Positions 25,149 through 38,131 are shown, counted from the stretch's first letter. The stretch: DNA of 64,000 nucleotides from Pratylenchus scribneri (GCA_030063045.1 JAQSEB010000116.1:248001-312000); one strand, 5' to 3'. Program-made: numbers and translations. Notes: a model not told the origin generated them from the sequence alone.

Positions 25149-26483
25149 CAGCCACAATTGTCGACAAATCGGTAAAAGAAACTTCCTTTTTCGAATTGCT
25201 TTTTCTTTTGACAAACCAAAAATATTAAATTCCTCCTTAAATTGGAATTTGGAATAAAATAAATAATCGATTTAAAATTAGAAGAATTAGCCTTCGTCCC
25301 TCATAAATAGCAATTATTCTCCTCTGGCAAAATCATTTTTATTATTTTCAACCACAAATCTCAACCACTATTTTCCGGCAAAAAGCCTTTTGGGCGAATA
25401 TAACAAAAAGGCGGCTAATGAGTCCCCAGCCAACCCAACAAAATGGAATCCATCATGTCCTCCATACATTGCCCTCCCCTCATTCTTTCCCGATTTCCGT
25501 CGTTGGCCACAATTTTTTCGCAAATTCCCATATGGATCGCGTCCTTCATTTCACCCTTTACATTTTGGACGTCAAATAATTATGCAAAGAATATTTTATT
25601 TATTGTCCTAAAAATCCCATAAATTTTCTCATCAAAAAAGCATCAATTTTTATGGCCATTAAATTACTATAAGGATTGGCCCCAAAACTGTCAAAATTCC
25701 ATAATTCACTGTATTTGGCTAGACCAAAGTTTTAAAATCACCGAAAAATGCTATCAAAAGGTCGGCACAAAAATTCTCCCATGTTTCCTAAAAAATTGCT
25801 CCTTTCATTCTCGCGCATTTGTACTTTTTACTCCAAATAATCCAAATTTGTGGCCATAACTAATAAATATATTTGATTGTTGCCATCCAATTTTGTGGCC
25901 ATCATTTCCTCCTCCTCCTTTATGTGTCTTTCAATTGTGTGCCATCGTTGGTATCCGTAATTCCAATTCATCCCATCCCAACCAATCCAGCAGGGCAGGT
26001 AATCCCCAAATCTCCCTTGTCTCCATCCATCCGCGCAGTCCGCCATCCCGGGGACGGGGCTTACTTCTCCCCTTTCTGTCTTCATTGCCCCTATTATCCA
26101 TGGCAATGTGGCACTAATTTACCCATCGCTGTACACTTAATCACAGCTAGCCCTCCTTTTACTTTAGTAATATTACAAAATGATATTACAAAATGCTAAT
26201 CTTTTTTTCAATATTTTTAGTTTCTATCTAAATTCTTTAATATATTTTCTTTTTCATTTCCCGGGAATTAATTGTCTAAATACTTATAATAGAAGAAATG
26301 TGTAGAATTTTTTGACTTCTTTTTTCTAATTTATCTCTCTGACCGACATATAAATTCTTTTATTGTAGATTAGAATTTAATTTTTGGAACCTCTTTCCTC
26401 CTTGTACCGTAATCCATCCTCCCTCCTAAATAAGTCTATTCCTTCAAGCAAATGTCAAAAAAGCGATTGGGAATTTTCAGTAC

Positions 26484-26786
26484 AGTTTTTTTTAACAGAT
26501 CTCAACGAGGTAATATCCAATCTGGAAAGGCTATATGCCATTTGAAAGCCCTATGTTTCCTCTAAAAAGTGGCTAAAAAATAATTTCTTTTTATACAAAA
26601 CTTAAAAAGTTGCATGCCTTTGAATGTAAATAATCGAATTTTTAGAGGAAAACCCGCTTATTTTACAAATGGTTTAAATTTTCAAAAAATTAGATAAGCC
26701 ACTTTTTAGAGAATGTTTAGTGCTTTAGAATGGCATATCGCCTTCCCGAATTGATTGCTTCATTATTGCGCTTGGCCATTAGAAAG
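26484..26786. repeat. Family-A palindromic MITE-like element, copy 11
   Basis: Both arms present with a diverged left tip (CAGATCTCAACGAGG). Intergenic. Confidence 0.8.
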
Positions 26787-27429
26787 GTACGGGTATTGAA
26801 AACGTCCTGAGTTTCAATTTCTACATCCGCATTCAAATTTTTGACATTATTGTTCTCCCTCCAAAATGACATTAAAATTTATGCCGGAATATTACCTCAA
26901 TTCTCACACGTACATTTTCGGCTAAAAATGACATAAAATGCTGCTAAATTCACCGCCTTTCCCCGCCCTCAAACAACGTCACAATTTAATAATTTCTTTT
27001 TGTGCCGCGCGCCAACACGGAGTCCAGCAATTCGTTGGTCTATCCAAAAATGTGTTCCGGCTTTTTCTAAATTTCTTTAAATATAATTTTAAAATTCTTT
27101 CCTGGTTCGGTTTTTTTTGCCCCAATTTTGCATTTTCCTCCTTTCTTTTTATATTCAAATTTGCCTTTGGGCCATTGACACGCAATTCTTCCAAATAATG
27201 GGCAATCCGTTGCGCGAAAAGCGTCAAAATTTCCTGCATTGACTGAGAATAATAAAAAAAAAGGCAAAGGTCAAATCTCGATTTACTCAAAATTATTATG
27301 TACATTCACATTTTTGTTATTCCACCTAAAAATTCAATGAAATGAGCCTACATTTTCCTCTCAATTTGCCACCATCGAAAATTGCATTTATTCAGCCATT
27401 TGTATTTTGTTTCTTCAACAGTTTTCAAT

Positions 27430-27700
27430 GGATAATAACATTTAATTTTAATTATAATGGTTTAAGGGTTTATCCTACATTCATAATCAATTTACCCAAA
27501 ATTGGATAGAGCTAGTCAAAATGCATTGAATGGTATATAATTTTTTAAGGTTTGGTCAACAATTAAAGGGTATTAAACGGTTTAGACCAATTATGGTTTA
27601 ATGGTTCAAAATTAAGTTAGAATTGGTTTAAACCCAAACCAAAATATATTCAAATGATGCATCTTGAAGAGAACAAGGTTAATATTACGAAAAATCTGTA
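27430..27700. repeat. Family-B element with TTTAAACC core, copy 4
   Basis: Inverted copy with AATGGTATATAATTTTTTAAGG, the TATTAAACGGTTTAGACC core and AACCCAAACCAAAATATATT. Confidence 0.7.
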
Positions 27701-28380
27701 ACTTTATAATCTTTTCGGTATTTTCAATACTCTTTTAAAGAATTTTCAGTGTTTTTTCAGTAAATTTCCTTTCAAATTTTCCAATTATCCACATCAAAAA
27801 AGTAATCAACTCCCAGCCAATCGGCCTAATAAATCCTTTGCCGTGAATGCCAATGCTAATTTCAAAGGATTATTTGGGGCCAATTAAGCGCCCCATTTCT
27901 TCCTCTCCAACCAATTTCCTACTTCCCTTCACAAATTTGCATTTCCACCAAATTCCCCCACCTTCTCCTCCTCATTCTCCCCTTTGCCTCAATTCCAATT
28001 CCAATTCATTCAATCGGCGCCAATTAACCACACGGCGCCCCAAATGAGAAAGGATGAAGGTGGCACACGGATTGCCGGAATTGCTTGGCCAAATCAATTT
28101 CCCCTCCTCCCTCATTTTACATCCCGTAAATTTGTCTTTCACATTTTGGCCATTATCTTTCGTACATATTCTCCGTACCCTGAATGGAGTTTGTCCACAA
28201 TTTGAATGCCACTAATTTTGCCAATTTCCCAATAATCCAGACTTATCCATATTCAAATTCACATTTTTAGTAATTTGGCCCTTTTCATTCGCTGATTTAT
28301 ACTAAAAAAACTATTTTACTTCATCTTCTCTCATTTTCCCTTCTTTTTGATTTTCCCCTTCAAATTGTTGTGCTGCGCAA

Positions 28381-31300
28381 ATGGGCGGAATGCTGGCCAG
28401 TTGCCAATCTGAAGAAGTTCGAGAACAATTGAGCAAAAGCAAAGCAATTGAACGGCAATTGAACAATGACCGGAGGGCAGCCTCCTCCATAATCAAGTAA
28501 ATCCATCCACCTCATTCCACCTTATGAATCATAGTTGATTGTTTGGCCTAAAGTTCAACAAGGAAGCAACCAATTCTGGAAGGCAATATACTATTTGATA
28601 GCCCAAAGTGTCCTCTAAAAAGTGGCTTAAACTATTCACACCTTTTAAAATTGTTATTTGTGTTTGAGTATTAAATTCTCAATTTTGAAGGAAAAGCCAC
28701 ATATTTGAGAAATTGCTTTAAATTATCAAAAAATTAGTGAAGCCACTTTTTAAATTATATTTAGAGCTTTCGAATGGCATATTGCCTTCCTAAATTGGTT
28801 ATTGCCTTGTTGAGCTATGGCCAAAAGAATGGCCTCAAAACTCAGTCAGATACTAAAATCGGAGGTACTGAAACTACTGATTGAAAAAAGTAGCCACGGA
28901 TAGTGAATACAATCATTCCAAATTACACAATTTCCAAATTAAAATTACTACAATTTACTTCCAAATTTATTTCGCCTCTCAATTTATTCCCGCATTTTAT
29001 AGACTTCTTCTTTTGGGTGCTGGAGAATGTGGCAAATCAACTGTGCTCAAACAAATGCAGTCAGTTTTCCCCTCATAAATTGCCCATAGAGCATTCCACC
29101 CTCCATTATTTCCCTTTGAACAGAATTCTGCATAGCAATGGATTCACGGAGGAGGAAATCAATGAACGAAAAGCTGTTGTCTACTCGAATACGGTCACAT
29201 CGATGGCCGCCATTTTGAAGGTAGGCGATGCGTATCAGCTCAAGAGGCCAACTTGACACTGTTTATAATTACTCATCAAGACTGGACCAATTTTAGTGAT
29301 TTTAGTATCAAATTAAAGAACAAATTGTTAGCTATCTAATAATATTAATTTTTATGTAAATTTCTTCAGAATTGATGGAGTTATTCTCAAAAAAAACTAT
29401 TTTGAATGTCCTTTACTATGAGATATTTGAATTTTGAGTAGTTTTTTGGGCACAACCTCATTAATTCTGAATCAATTGAATTAAATTTAATATCATTTGA
29501 TAGCCAAAAGTCTGCTCTTGAAATTTTACCAAAATCATCAAAATTGGTCGAATCATTGATTAGTTATTTTTTATAAACGGTGGCAGTTGATCCCGCCGGT
29601 GAAAACTTATGAGACCTAAATGGAAAAATTTGCCTTAAAAATCGCTGAAGCATATTCGAATTTTATTAAATAAATTCCCCTCAACCAAAACAATATTAGG
29701 CAATGGACAATGTGCTCCATATTCCATTGGATGAGCAGAAAAAAGAGCAGGACAAAGCCATCATCTTTCGTGCCATCGAAAATGGCGAAGAGAATCAGCC
29801 ATTCACCGATCAAATTTCACATGCCCTTCAGAATCTGTGGTCGGATAAGGCCGTCAAAAAAGCGTATGACATGCGCAGTGAATATCAGCTCAACGACTCA
29901 GCCAAATAGTCAGTAAAATTATTCATAAACTTTATGGGGAAAAGCCATTTACGGGATAATCTTGGACTATAGTGGACCTAAAGCCATTCTTTTGGATATA
30001 GCTCAATAAGGAAGCAACCAATTCAGGAAGGCGATATGCCATTTTAAAGCACTAAATGTCCTTTAAAAAGTGGCTTTTCTAATTTTATGAAAATTTTAAA
30101 CAATTTATTAAATAAGTGGAATTATCTAAAAATTGATTTATAAAAATCAAAGGCAATGTATCATTTTTAAAATTAAATTTAAAGAAATTATTTTAAGACC
30201 AAATTGTAGGAGAAACTTTGGGCTTTAAAATGATATAAAATCTTCCTAAATTTATTGCTTCTTTGTTGAGCTATGGCCAGAAGAATGGCCAAGGTACCGA
30301 TTGATGAATCGACTAATGAAACACTTTCACTCTGCTGTTTTTTTTTGGAAAAATATTCTTCGATTTCATTTCAATTTAAAAGAGAAAGAGAAAACTATTT
30401 GAATCGGCAATTTGAAATTTATGAAATTACTTTAGGCAATTTTCGATGGCCTCAAAAAATTCTTTTTCTTTATCCCAAAATCTCTTAATAAATAATTCAA
30501 TTTCCACCTTTTGCAGTTTCCTCGATTCCGTCGCCCGTATTCACGAACCCGGCTATCGGCCAACGGAACAGGACATCCTGTACAGCAGAGTGGCCACAAC
30601 CGGCGTTGTGGAAGTCAAATTCATGATCAAAGGGAATATGGAATTTCGTGTGTTCGACGTTGGCGGACAACGATCGGAACGCCGGAAATGGATTCATTGT
30701 TTTGGTGGGTGGCGAAATCCGAATGAATTTATATTTGAATGTTTGAATTGCAGACAATGTGGAGGCAATCATTTTCATCACAGCAATAAGTGAATACGAT
30801 CAAGTGTTGTTTGAGGACGAAACGACGGTTGGTATCTATATTTATTAGGATCCGGGAATGGCATTCTTTTTGAGACATAACCCATCGAGGCAATAGCCAA
30901 TTTGAGAAGGCGATATATCATTTTAAAATACTGAGTTTCCTCTAAAAAGTGGCCTTATTATCATTTTGCATATTTATTTTTAAAATTATTAAAATTGCGA
31001 TAAATGAGAATGTTAAAAAAACTCTATTATAAATTTCAAATCAATTTAATAAAAAAAAATTTCCAGAATCGGATGATCGAATCCATGCAGTGCGTTTGTT
31101 TTTTTCCTCACTTTGCCTTATAGAATTCTAATTTCTCTACATCAGGTTGTTCTCATCAATTTGCAATTCCTCTTGGTTCATTAATACGGTCAGTTTGCGT
31201 ATCAAATTAAATAATGGCAAATATATAGAAAAATTCACAAAAATTAGGGCAATTATCCAGAAGCCAATTTGACTACATTTAGATATTAGAGAATAAATTA

Positions 31301-31865
31301 AAGTTTAAATTTTGAGATTAGACTAGGTTTTATGCCATTATATGAACTAATTAATTAATCAAAATGTATATTTTATTTTGCACATTCTTTTCAGGCCATG
31401 ATACTCTTCCTCAACAAAAAGGATCTTTTCCTGGAGAAGATCCAAAGAGTCAACATCACAACGTGCTTTCCCGATTATGAAGGTCCACTTTTTGTTGATT
31501 TTGATTAGAAAACTATCATAGCCTAAATATAAGATTAGAGGGTTTAAAGTCCCATTTATGGATTAGGCTTAAAGAATATCCATTTATAAAGCTTCAATCG
31601 TTAAAAATGAAACAATTTCAGGGGCACAAAACTATGAGGAGGCAGTTGGATTCATCAAAATGAAATTTGCTGAATTGAATCAGCATCCGGACAAGTCTGT
31701 ACTTTCTTTTCGCTTCTTTTCAATGCATTACCGTATTTTTTGTGCAGGAAAACAATTTATATGCATGAAACGTGCGCAACTGACACAAATCAAGTCCAAT
31801 TGGTGATCAGTTCCGTCATTGACACAATCATTCAAAAGAATTTGCAAAAGGCCGGAATGATGTAG
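28381..31865 (+). CDS. Heterotrimeric G-protein alpha subunit (nematode sensory GPA-3-like class)
   Basis: GTP-binding signal transducer at the inner plasma membrane. Eleven exons join cleanly into 361 residues: 28381-28496, 29003-29059, 29124-29220, 29700-29908, 30517-30704, 30754-30827, 31067-31089, 31146-31188, 31395-31482, 31622-31694 and 31748-31865. All nucleotide-binding motifs are intact: GAGECGKST (P-loop), RVATTG (switch I Arg and Thr), DVGGQRSER (switch II), NKKDLF and TCATDT. MGG at the N-terminus fits N-myristoylation, and Cys8 could be palmitoylated. The C-terminus ends KAGMM, without the Cys at position -4 that pertussis toxin modifies in Gi/o proteins. [12 protein letters not shown] is shared with C. 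elegans GPA-3, which suggests a chemosensory alpha subunit rather than GOA-1, EGL-30 or GSA-1; the exact orthologue is not resolved. Three family-A elements and one family-C element lie in its introns. Confidence 0.94.
28538..28832. repeat. Family-A palindromic MITE-like element, copy 12
   Basis: Complete copy in G alpha intron 1; ends GAGCTATGGCCAAAAGAATG. Confidence 0.85.
29262..29575. repeat. Family-C dispersed repeat, copy 2
   Basis: Imperfect inverted repeat: the left arm has AGTATCAAATTAAAGAACAA, and the right arm has ATAGCCAAAAGTCTGCTCTT followed by ATCATCAAAATTGG. It lies in G alpha intron 3. Confidence 0.75.
29986..30288. repeat. Family-A palindromic MITE-like element, copy 13
   Basis: Left arm CATTCTTTTGGATATAGCTC, right arm GAGCTATGGCCAGAAGAATG. 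G alpha intron 4. Confidence 0.85.
30863..30955. repeat. Family-A element, left arm only (copy 14)
   Basis: Only the left arm is recognisable (CATAACCCATCGAGG to TCCTCTAAAAAGTGGC). G alpha intron 6. Confidence 0.7.
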
Positions 31866-32269
31866 GAATAATGTATGGATTGAGGAAATTAGAAGTGAAT
31901 ATGGAAAGCGCAAAATGTCCTTAATACAAATCGTCCAAATCCCCAATATTTCCAGTCATTTTTCCCCTGCTGATCTTTATCATTCATTATCTCATATTAT
32001 TTCAATTCAAACTGAATAAACTAAAATTTCTTTCTTCATTTATGCGAAATTGTGGCTGCCACCAATTCCGTGGGAATCATTTTTATTTGCATTTGTGCAC
32101 TGGCGAATAACTCAGCAATCTTTTAAGATAATAATAAAATTTTATTATTAACATTGAATCAAGCTCTTTCTATTGAATTACTATTTTCTTTGTTTATCAT
32201 GCAGTTTTTAGTCATATTTATAAATAAATGTCTTCTTTTGAATATTCGAGAAGGCACATAACATAATAG
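31866..32269. other. Short intergenic stretch after G alpha
   Basis: A possible terminal exon on the minus strand lies at about 32038-32113 (acceptor cttaaaag, reading IAELFASAQMQIKM to a stop), but no partner exons were found. Otherwise AT-rich. Confidence 0.3.
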
Positions 32270-33651
32270 AGGAGGGTCAAGGTCCTTCCGTCGGTGAATC
32301 GGTATCGGCTGTTTATGCCTTGCATAATCCAACTTGTTTATATCATCTTTTTGATCATTTCATATATTATTATTGGAGTGAAAGACAAATGTTACCAATA
32401 AACTTAATCATCACATTTGCAACATTTATCAGTGAATTTTTTGTGGATCGTATTGAGCCAATAAAGAATGGAAATGGAGGAACAGGCAATTAATTAAATA
32501 AATTTATATATTTTTTATTTTTATATAAAAACAATATTAGGTATATTATTAATTGTAATTTTGAATGCTATATAACTAAATATATCTTAAAAAGCAATTA
32601 AAATAAATAAATATATATTTATTTATTTATATATTTCTTATTTTAAGTTTTATAAAAAAACAATATTATAAATTGTAATTTTTATATATATCTTAAAAAG
32701 GGCGAAAAAATTTTCAGTTACCCTCGTTGATTCCAATGATATTGCCAACCACAACGAAGTAGTTGAAGAGATTAACAGCAGCTGGCAAAAGCATCAACAG
32801 CAGCATTTCTGCCTTCAACCATTCTTGGCAAAATCGCCCCCAAAACCATATCCCACAAGGAATTCACCCGATGGATGCCAAATTATGGTGCAGCCACTCA
32901 ACTATACGCCCATTGACGAGACAAGAATCAACGCCACCCAAAATTTGACTATTCCTTTGTGTTTCTTTGATAAGTTTGTAATTTGAATGGAAATTTTTTT
33001 GAACTAAATTTCATGTAATTGAAAATGAGAGAATTTTAGACAAATCACACTGGAAATTGCACGTGATAAAAACAGTGAAAAAATAATGAAACTCCGTAAA
33101 AAATTTCAATGCAAATGCACATTGCCCAACATTTATTGCAATGATGATTTCTATATATGTTGTGGAGACGAAGCAAAATACTTCTATCGACGTAAAGGTG
33201 CGCATCTTTCTAATGGGAAAATTCGAGAAAAAGATATTCTGGAAAAATTTAATTATTTTTTTGACATTTGTACAATTTATACAAAATTCAAAGGGGTATA
33301 AGAAATTTTTATGAAAAATTATTATAAAAAAATTATTTGGAAAAATTTTTAACTGGTCATTCAAGCGTAGGCATGGCCGCCGAGCCGGTTCTGGATTTCT
33401 AAAGCCATGCGCACCTCTAGTCAAAGGAAATGGAAATTTTATTTACAATAACACTTTTAGATTTGGAAGCAAATTCCACTTGGGATTGGGAGGATCGATC
33501 TTCATATCCTTTGGTCACCAAAAATGGCATCATTTACACGCTTTTTTTTCATAAAGGATTATATGTGATCCGTAAGGCAGAATCCCTTTTCACAAAGGAG
33601 CAACGACGCGAACATGGCAATTTCCATTCCTTCATTTCCCCTTTATGCTAA
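32270..33651 (+). CDS. Unrecognised multi-exon protein, 5' end unresolved
   Basis: Four exons are consistent in phase: about 32270-32431, 32718-32973, 33040-33197 and 33461-33651 (stop). Together they encode roughly 255 residues. The first exon contains a hydrophobic stretch (INLIITFATFI). The second is polar with possible N-glycosylation sites (NATQNLT). The third is Cys-rich (CKCTLPNIYCNDDFYICC). The last ends in SFISPLC. Membrane or secreted character is suggested by the Cys-rich part and glycosylation sites, but I recognise no family. The start codon was not found, and the first exon is the least certain because the opposite strand there is also partly open. It converges with the ADAM17-like gene. 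Confidence 0.5.
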
Positions 33652-34236
33652 AATTTATAATTTTCAAAATAAATTTGATTGTTGGAAATAACCCCATCTA
33701 TATTTTTTGGAACAGAATGAGAATAAACAAAATCGAAGTAAATCGGTTTTCTCAAAATCATGTATACATTACATATACATCTTTACGTCTCAGTTCTGTA
33801 ATTCAAAAGAACTAATTTAGGAAATCCCAAAATTTTTCAAAAAAAATAGAGCTTTGGGGGTATTTTTGTTGGGAAGGCTTTTGTGAGAAAAATTCCCTAA
33901 AAGGAGGCAAAGCCTCCCCGATAGATTATTTTATGAGAGCACTGCCCTGATGAGATGGAAATTTTGCCGAGATGGAAATGGCAAGATGGAAGTGTACCGT
34001 TCCCAACTATGGGTCAAGATCAAGAAGAAGACCTCCAGACAATATAGGCAATTTACCCCTAGGCATTCAAATAAGTAGCTTACTAAAATAAATATTTGGG
34101 AATAGGAATTTTATTGAAGTTTAAATATTAAAATAATAATATTATGGAAATACAATTTATGGAATATCACAATATTTTTGAATTTTGTATTTATTATAAA
34201 TTTGCATATTTCTCATTTGGTCAATTGCGCCAATAT

Positions 34237-36741
34237 TCACACTTTACATCTTCCAGTTTTTTTGCAAGCTCTGTCGCGTGAAACTAAAATTCATTGGTTA
34301 AAATTATTAAATTTATTAAATCACCAAAACAATTCGTATAGCCGAATCGCATATCATCTTTTCCAATTTCAACGAGCATTTCAAGAAATTTTGTAATGTT
34401 TCCGTGGGAATCTTTTGAAAGCGGCGGATTTGGATCCACTGCACTATCCACATTTAGACCCTCTCGCATGAGAAATATGCTCCCCATTGGATCATGAGTT
34501 GCGTTAAAATTATGGCCTATTTCGTGCGCAAAATCGTGGAAAAGATGAGGAATTGTTTTAAAATAAAATGAATCTGTTTCCAAGTCGTACTTTCCTGTAA
34601 TCGATGGGGTGAAGAAGAATTATTATCAGTAGGAAGGTTTAGGTCTCCGAAATTTTCGAGGGTGGCTTACTATTCTTTATAAATTATGGTGATCTTTACC
34701 CTTAAATGTCAACCCCCTCCACAATAACAAGGAAGGTACCGTAAAAGTTAATCGAGAATGCATTTTGGTGAATCAATAGGCCATTATCATCCAAGCCGGG
34801 TGTGGCACAAACAACTTAAATTGGTTGGAATGAATAAAGAATATAAAAATTATTTTTAGATGCCTCCAAGATATCCAATGCCATGATCCTGATTTTTCCT
34901 ATAGGTTAAATGTGCGGAAAGGCAATTATCTCTCCCTCCCCAATTAAAAGTCGTAAACGCCTTGTACGAGTCCATATAGTTAAATTGATACATTAAATCG
35001 TATTCGGGCTTCCTTTCTTTTAAAATCTGTAAGTTATTCATTTTATTTTTCCAAATTAATTTAAAAAAACTGTTGGTGTGGAAAACATAAATTTCGGCCC
35101 CTTTCCAAATCCTCCAAAAGAAAATTTAGAATAATACTTCGACAATTGGCTTTCAACTTCATCCAACATATCCTGCAAGAAATATTCGGCATTATCACCA
35201 AATTCGATTTGAGATTTTCTCCAAAGTTGTTCGTCTATTATTATTTCAATGACGCAATATTTTCCAGGGCTGCCATCCTCTATTGAATCCTTATCCACAA
35301 TAGTCCCAATTCCAGGCCATTCTAGTACAATGGAAAACAATTGTTACAGTATATTTTTTAAGAAAAATTACCTTGGGGCTTAAGCGCAACTTTTGGAAGA
35401 ATCGGGTTGAAGTCGAGTTCTTTATTTGTGTAAAAGACATTTGGATGATTTTCATCACCGCCACGAAAAAACCATGTTTCGTTTAAATTAAAATTTAAAT
35501 TCCCATAGAATGCATCGTTAAAAAAATATCCATTGGCATTTACACTATGAATTTTATGAGGAAACAATGCTAAAATTTTAAATTACAATAATTAATAAAA
35601 TAATTTTAAGGACTTATAGCGGAGCCAATAAATTCTTTTTCATTGCCAAAAAAGCCTTCAACTTCATCAAGACTGAGCTTCTCTCTCATTTGAATTCGTG
35701 TCCAACTAAAAAGTTTTTAAAGAGCTCAATGCATAAGTTTATTCAATTATTACGTATTTATTGGTATTGCAAATTCGTATATCCCATTCAATTCATATAA
35801 TTTATAAGAAAGAAATGTGTAATTCGCAACACCGGAAATTTTGGCAACTCCCTTTTTTGGGTTGATCACTGAAAAATTGAAAATTAAAGAAACCATTCGT
35901 CAGGAAACTAAATGACCACTGGCCAAATGATTTTGGAAAGGACTTGCGAAAAATGGGGTTTCCAGAAAGCTTCAGAAAAGGGACTTTTTTACATTTAAAA
36001 TAGTTAGTAAAATTTTAATAGCATTATTTATCAGTATTTTTTGACATTTAACAAAATTTCACTTTTTTTCATTTTTTATGCCTCGAAGAAAATTTTGATG
36101 CAAAAATGTTCTTTTTGAAAATAAATTTGACCAAAAATCAAAGAAATTTTGGGAATTCTCAGAATTTTTCAAAAAGATTTAATCAACTTACCATTTATAT
36201 CAGTCGAGTCATAAAAAATAGATTTGAATGGAAATGAAGCCAAGGCGAGAAGTTTTGGGTCGAAAAACCAGTAATCATTTGGCCCGAAAAAAAAATTCTC
36301 CAAGAAAAATGTTGTCCTGAATTTTGCCTGTGGCATTTGCTTCACGAATTTCAAAATGAGAATTAGTAGTTGTTATAGTCGCAACAAATTTATTGGGTGA
36401 AAGGGCTGAAAGTTGTACACGATGGCTGTGCAATTTGGCAACAAAATTGAATTCATATTTTCCATTTCCACGATTAAAAACGGCAGCATTAATTGGTGTA
36501 TAATAGTTGAGTCCCTCGATTGGCGGCCAGGCCACAAGGACAGACCACAGATCTAGAATGGGCAGAGGGAACAATTATTTTCAAATTTCAAAAAAATCCC
36601 ATTTTGCAATATAATTCGAGAATTTTAAGGCATGTATTTGTATTGGCTAATTATATCTAATCTTATCACTGAGATATCCATTTTGATCTTCATCAAGCCT
36701 TACAGAAGAGCAGTGCCAACACAAAAAAGCAAAATCGACAT
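34237..36741 (-). CDS. ADAM17/TACE-like M12B metalloprotease ending after the catalytic domain, with an apparent frameshift
   Basis: Zinc protease related to ADAM17 sheddases. Minus-strand exons: 36192-36552, 35754-35868, 35614-35705, 35372-35569, 35071-35321, 34864-35026, 34740-34814, 34325-34594 and 34237-34283, plus an N-terminal exon ending at 36704 whose start is unresolved and which would give a hydrophobic CFFVLALLFYLW leader. The prodomain-like part is followed by a catalytic region with ADAM17-like blocks (CLSAHLTYRKN, IGYLGG, NFYGKYDLE). The zinc site HEIGHNFNATHD and a Met-turn candidate (IFLM) are intact. The frame stops 16 codons after FGYTNCF: no disintegrin, EGF-like or transmembrane segment is visible, unlike ADAM17 (over 800 residues). 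The exon 36192-36552 has one base too many for its frame; the shift maps to a nine-base homopolymer at 36287-36295. Exon 34864-35026 appears to use a GC donor. A secreted protease or a decaying copy are both possible. Confidence 0.75.
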
Positions 36742-38131
36742 TCCTTCCTGCTGCCCAATTTCTTGATAGGAAAATAAATTCTAAATTTGTTTAAAATTAA
36801 AAAGGCGAATTCAGGTATGTAGAAATAGGTACATAGGAAAAAGATTTTTTGGAATATTCTTGATTTTTGTTATTAGCATTACGCATTGTAACAGGTTTGT
36901 TTCAATGAATATGGTAAAAAAAAAGCAATTCCTGAGCTGCTGTAAAGGATATTGAGCCTTTTCGAGAAAAAATTCGTGCACCATAGGCGATGACTAATGT
37001 AAATGTTATACATATAATGTTGATGAATAGGCATTGCCCACATTCTTCAAGGCGAACAAAAATGTTAAAAATATTATTAATGGTTTAGAATACAAAATAA
37101 AAAAAAATTAACAATAAAAAGAACATTTTCTTACATCAATATAGAACGATATTTAATATCTAGATTTTAAGAATTTTTTTAATTGGATTCTTCAAAGCAA
37201 TTTCCTTTTTCCTCTCCACTCCACCTCTATTATTATTCTTCGTTAATATTAATAAATATCCTCACTGTCAAAGTCCAATTTGACTCAATAAAGGGGGAAA
37301 GAAAGGGAGCATACTGTAATGCAAATCGGCGTATCCTTTCCTCATCAGCTCATTATTTTCTTTGGAAAAGGAAAAGAAATGAGACATGACATGACATGCC
37401 CACGGGGCGTATTCACAGTCTGCAGAAATTAAATATCCCACTTTTAACATCCCCAAGAATCCTTTGGATAAAATCCCATCAGCAGGAGCTAGCCTCATTT
37501 GAATTCTTTTGACAATTTTTTGCCCGAAGGATAATGATGCCAGCGATTTTTAACGAATTGTTTGGTGCATACAAAAGAAATATATGTTTTATAATAACAA
37601 CGCATTTGACGAAATGTTGATTTTCAAGTGAATTATTGCAACTTAAGGAAATGTTTTTAAATAAAACCAACTTTAAGAAGGCGAAAAAAACAAAATTTTT
37701 ATAAGAAATGTTAAATGGAAAACACATGAGAAAAAGGAAATGAAAAATTAAAGAGCCTAGGCTCATTTGTTACATAATAATTAAGGACATAAAAAAGTGT
37801 CGGAACTTAGGATTGGTTAAATTTTCGTGTATGGGAATAATTTAGCCAGAGAATTTGATCTTGTTTCTTGGTTCCCAAAAATACCCATTTTTATACTAAA
37901 ATTTCAAATATTTAAACATTTTATCTAGAAAATATTTTAAAAATCACCCAGTGGAATAAATTAATGAGCTAGAATTAGAATTAAGATAAAAAAAAAAGTT
38001 TATTTTATATTTATTTGATGATCACAGAAGAATTAAAGACAATGAACTATTATTGCTATTTGTTGTGCTTTGGATGAGATCATTTTGAACATTTTTAAAT
38101 AAATATCGAATGTATTCCATCATTAATTTGT
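36742..38131. other. Intergenic region between the protease and aipr-1
   Basis: AT-rich sequence. Frames at 37268-37498 and 37479-37766 (minus) have no recognisable family. The missing 5' exon of the protease gene could lie here. Confidence 0.4.

Larger units (their letters stand above)
22845..28380. other. 5.5-kb gene-poor region upstream of the G alpha gene
   Basis: No gene supported. It contains pyrimidine-rich, low-complexity blocks (about 23100-24300, 25870-26110, 27880-28130) whose long open frames change with composition. It also holds three family-A repeats (24493-24795, 24835-25148, 26484-26786) and one family-B repeat (about 27430-27700). A minus-strand frame at about 26979-27242 opens with a protein-like MQEILTLFAQRIAHYLEELR but has no partner exons or recognisable family. 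Part of the region may carry the G alpha promoter. Confidence 0.5.

Noticed and set aside
26979..27305. Minus-strand frame beginning MQEILTLFAQ
   Set aside because: The first part looks protein-like but it has no recognisable family, splice partner or conserved end.
33880..33930. Hairpin near GGAGGCAAAGCCTCC resembling a bacterial terminator
   Set aside because: Intergenic DNA in a eukaryotic context with no bacterial gene upstream.
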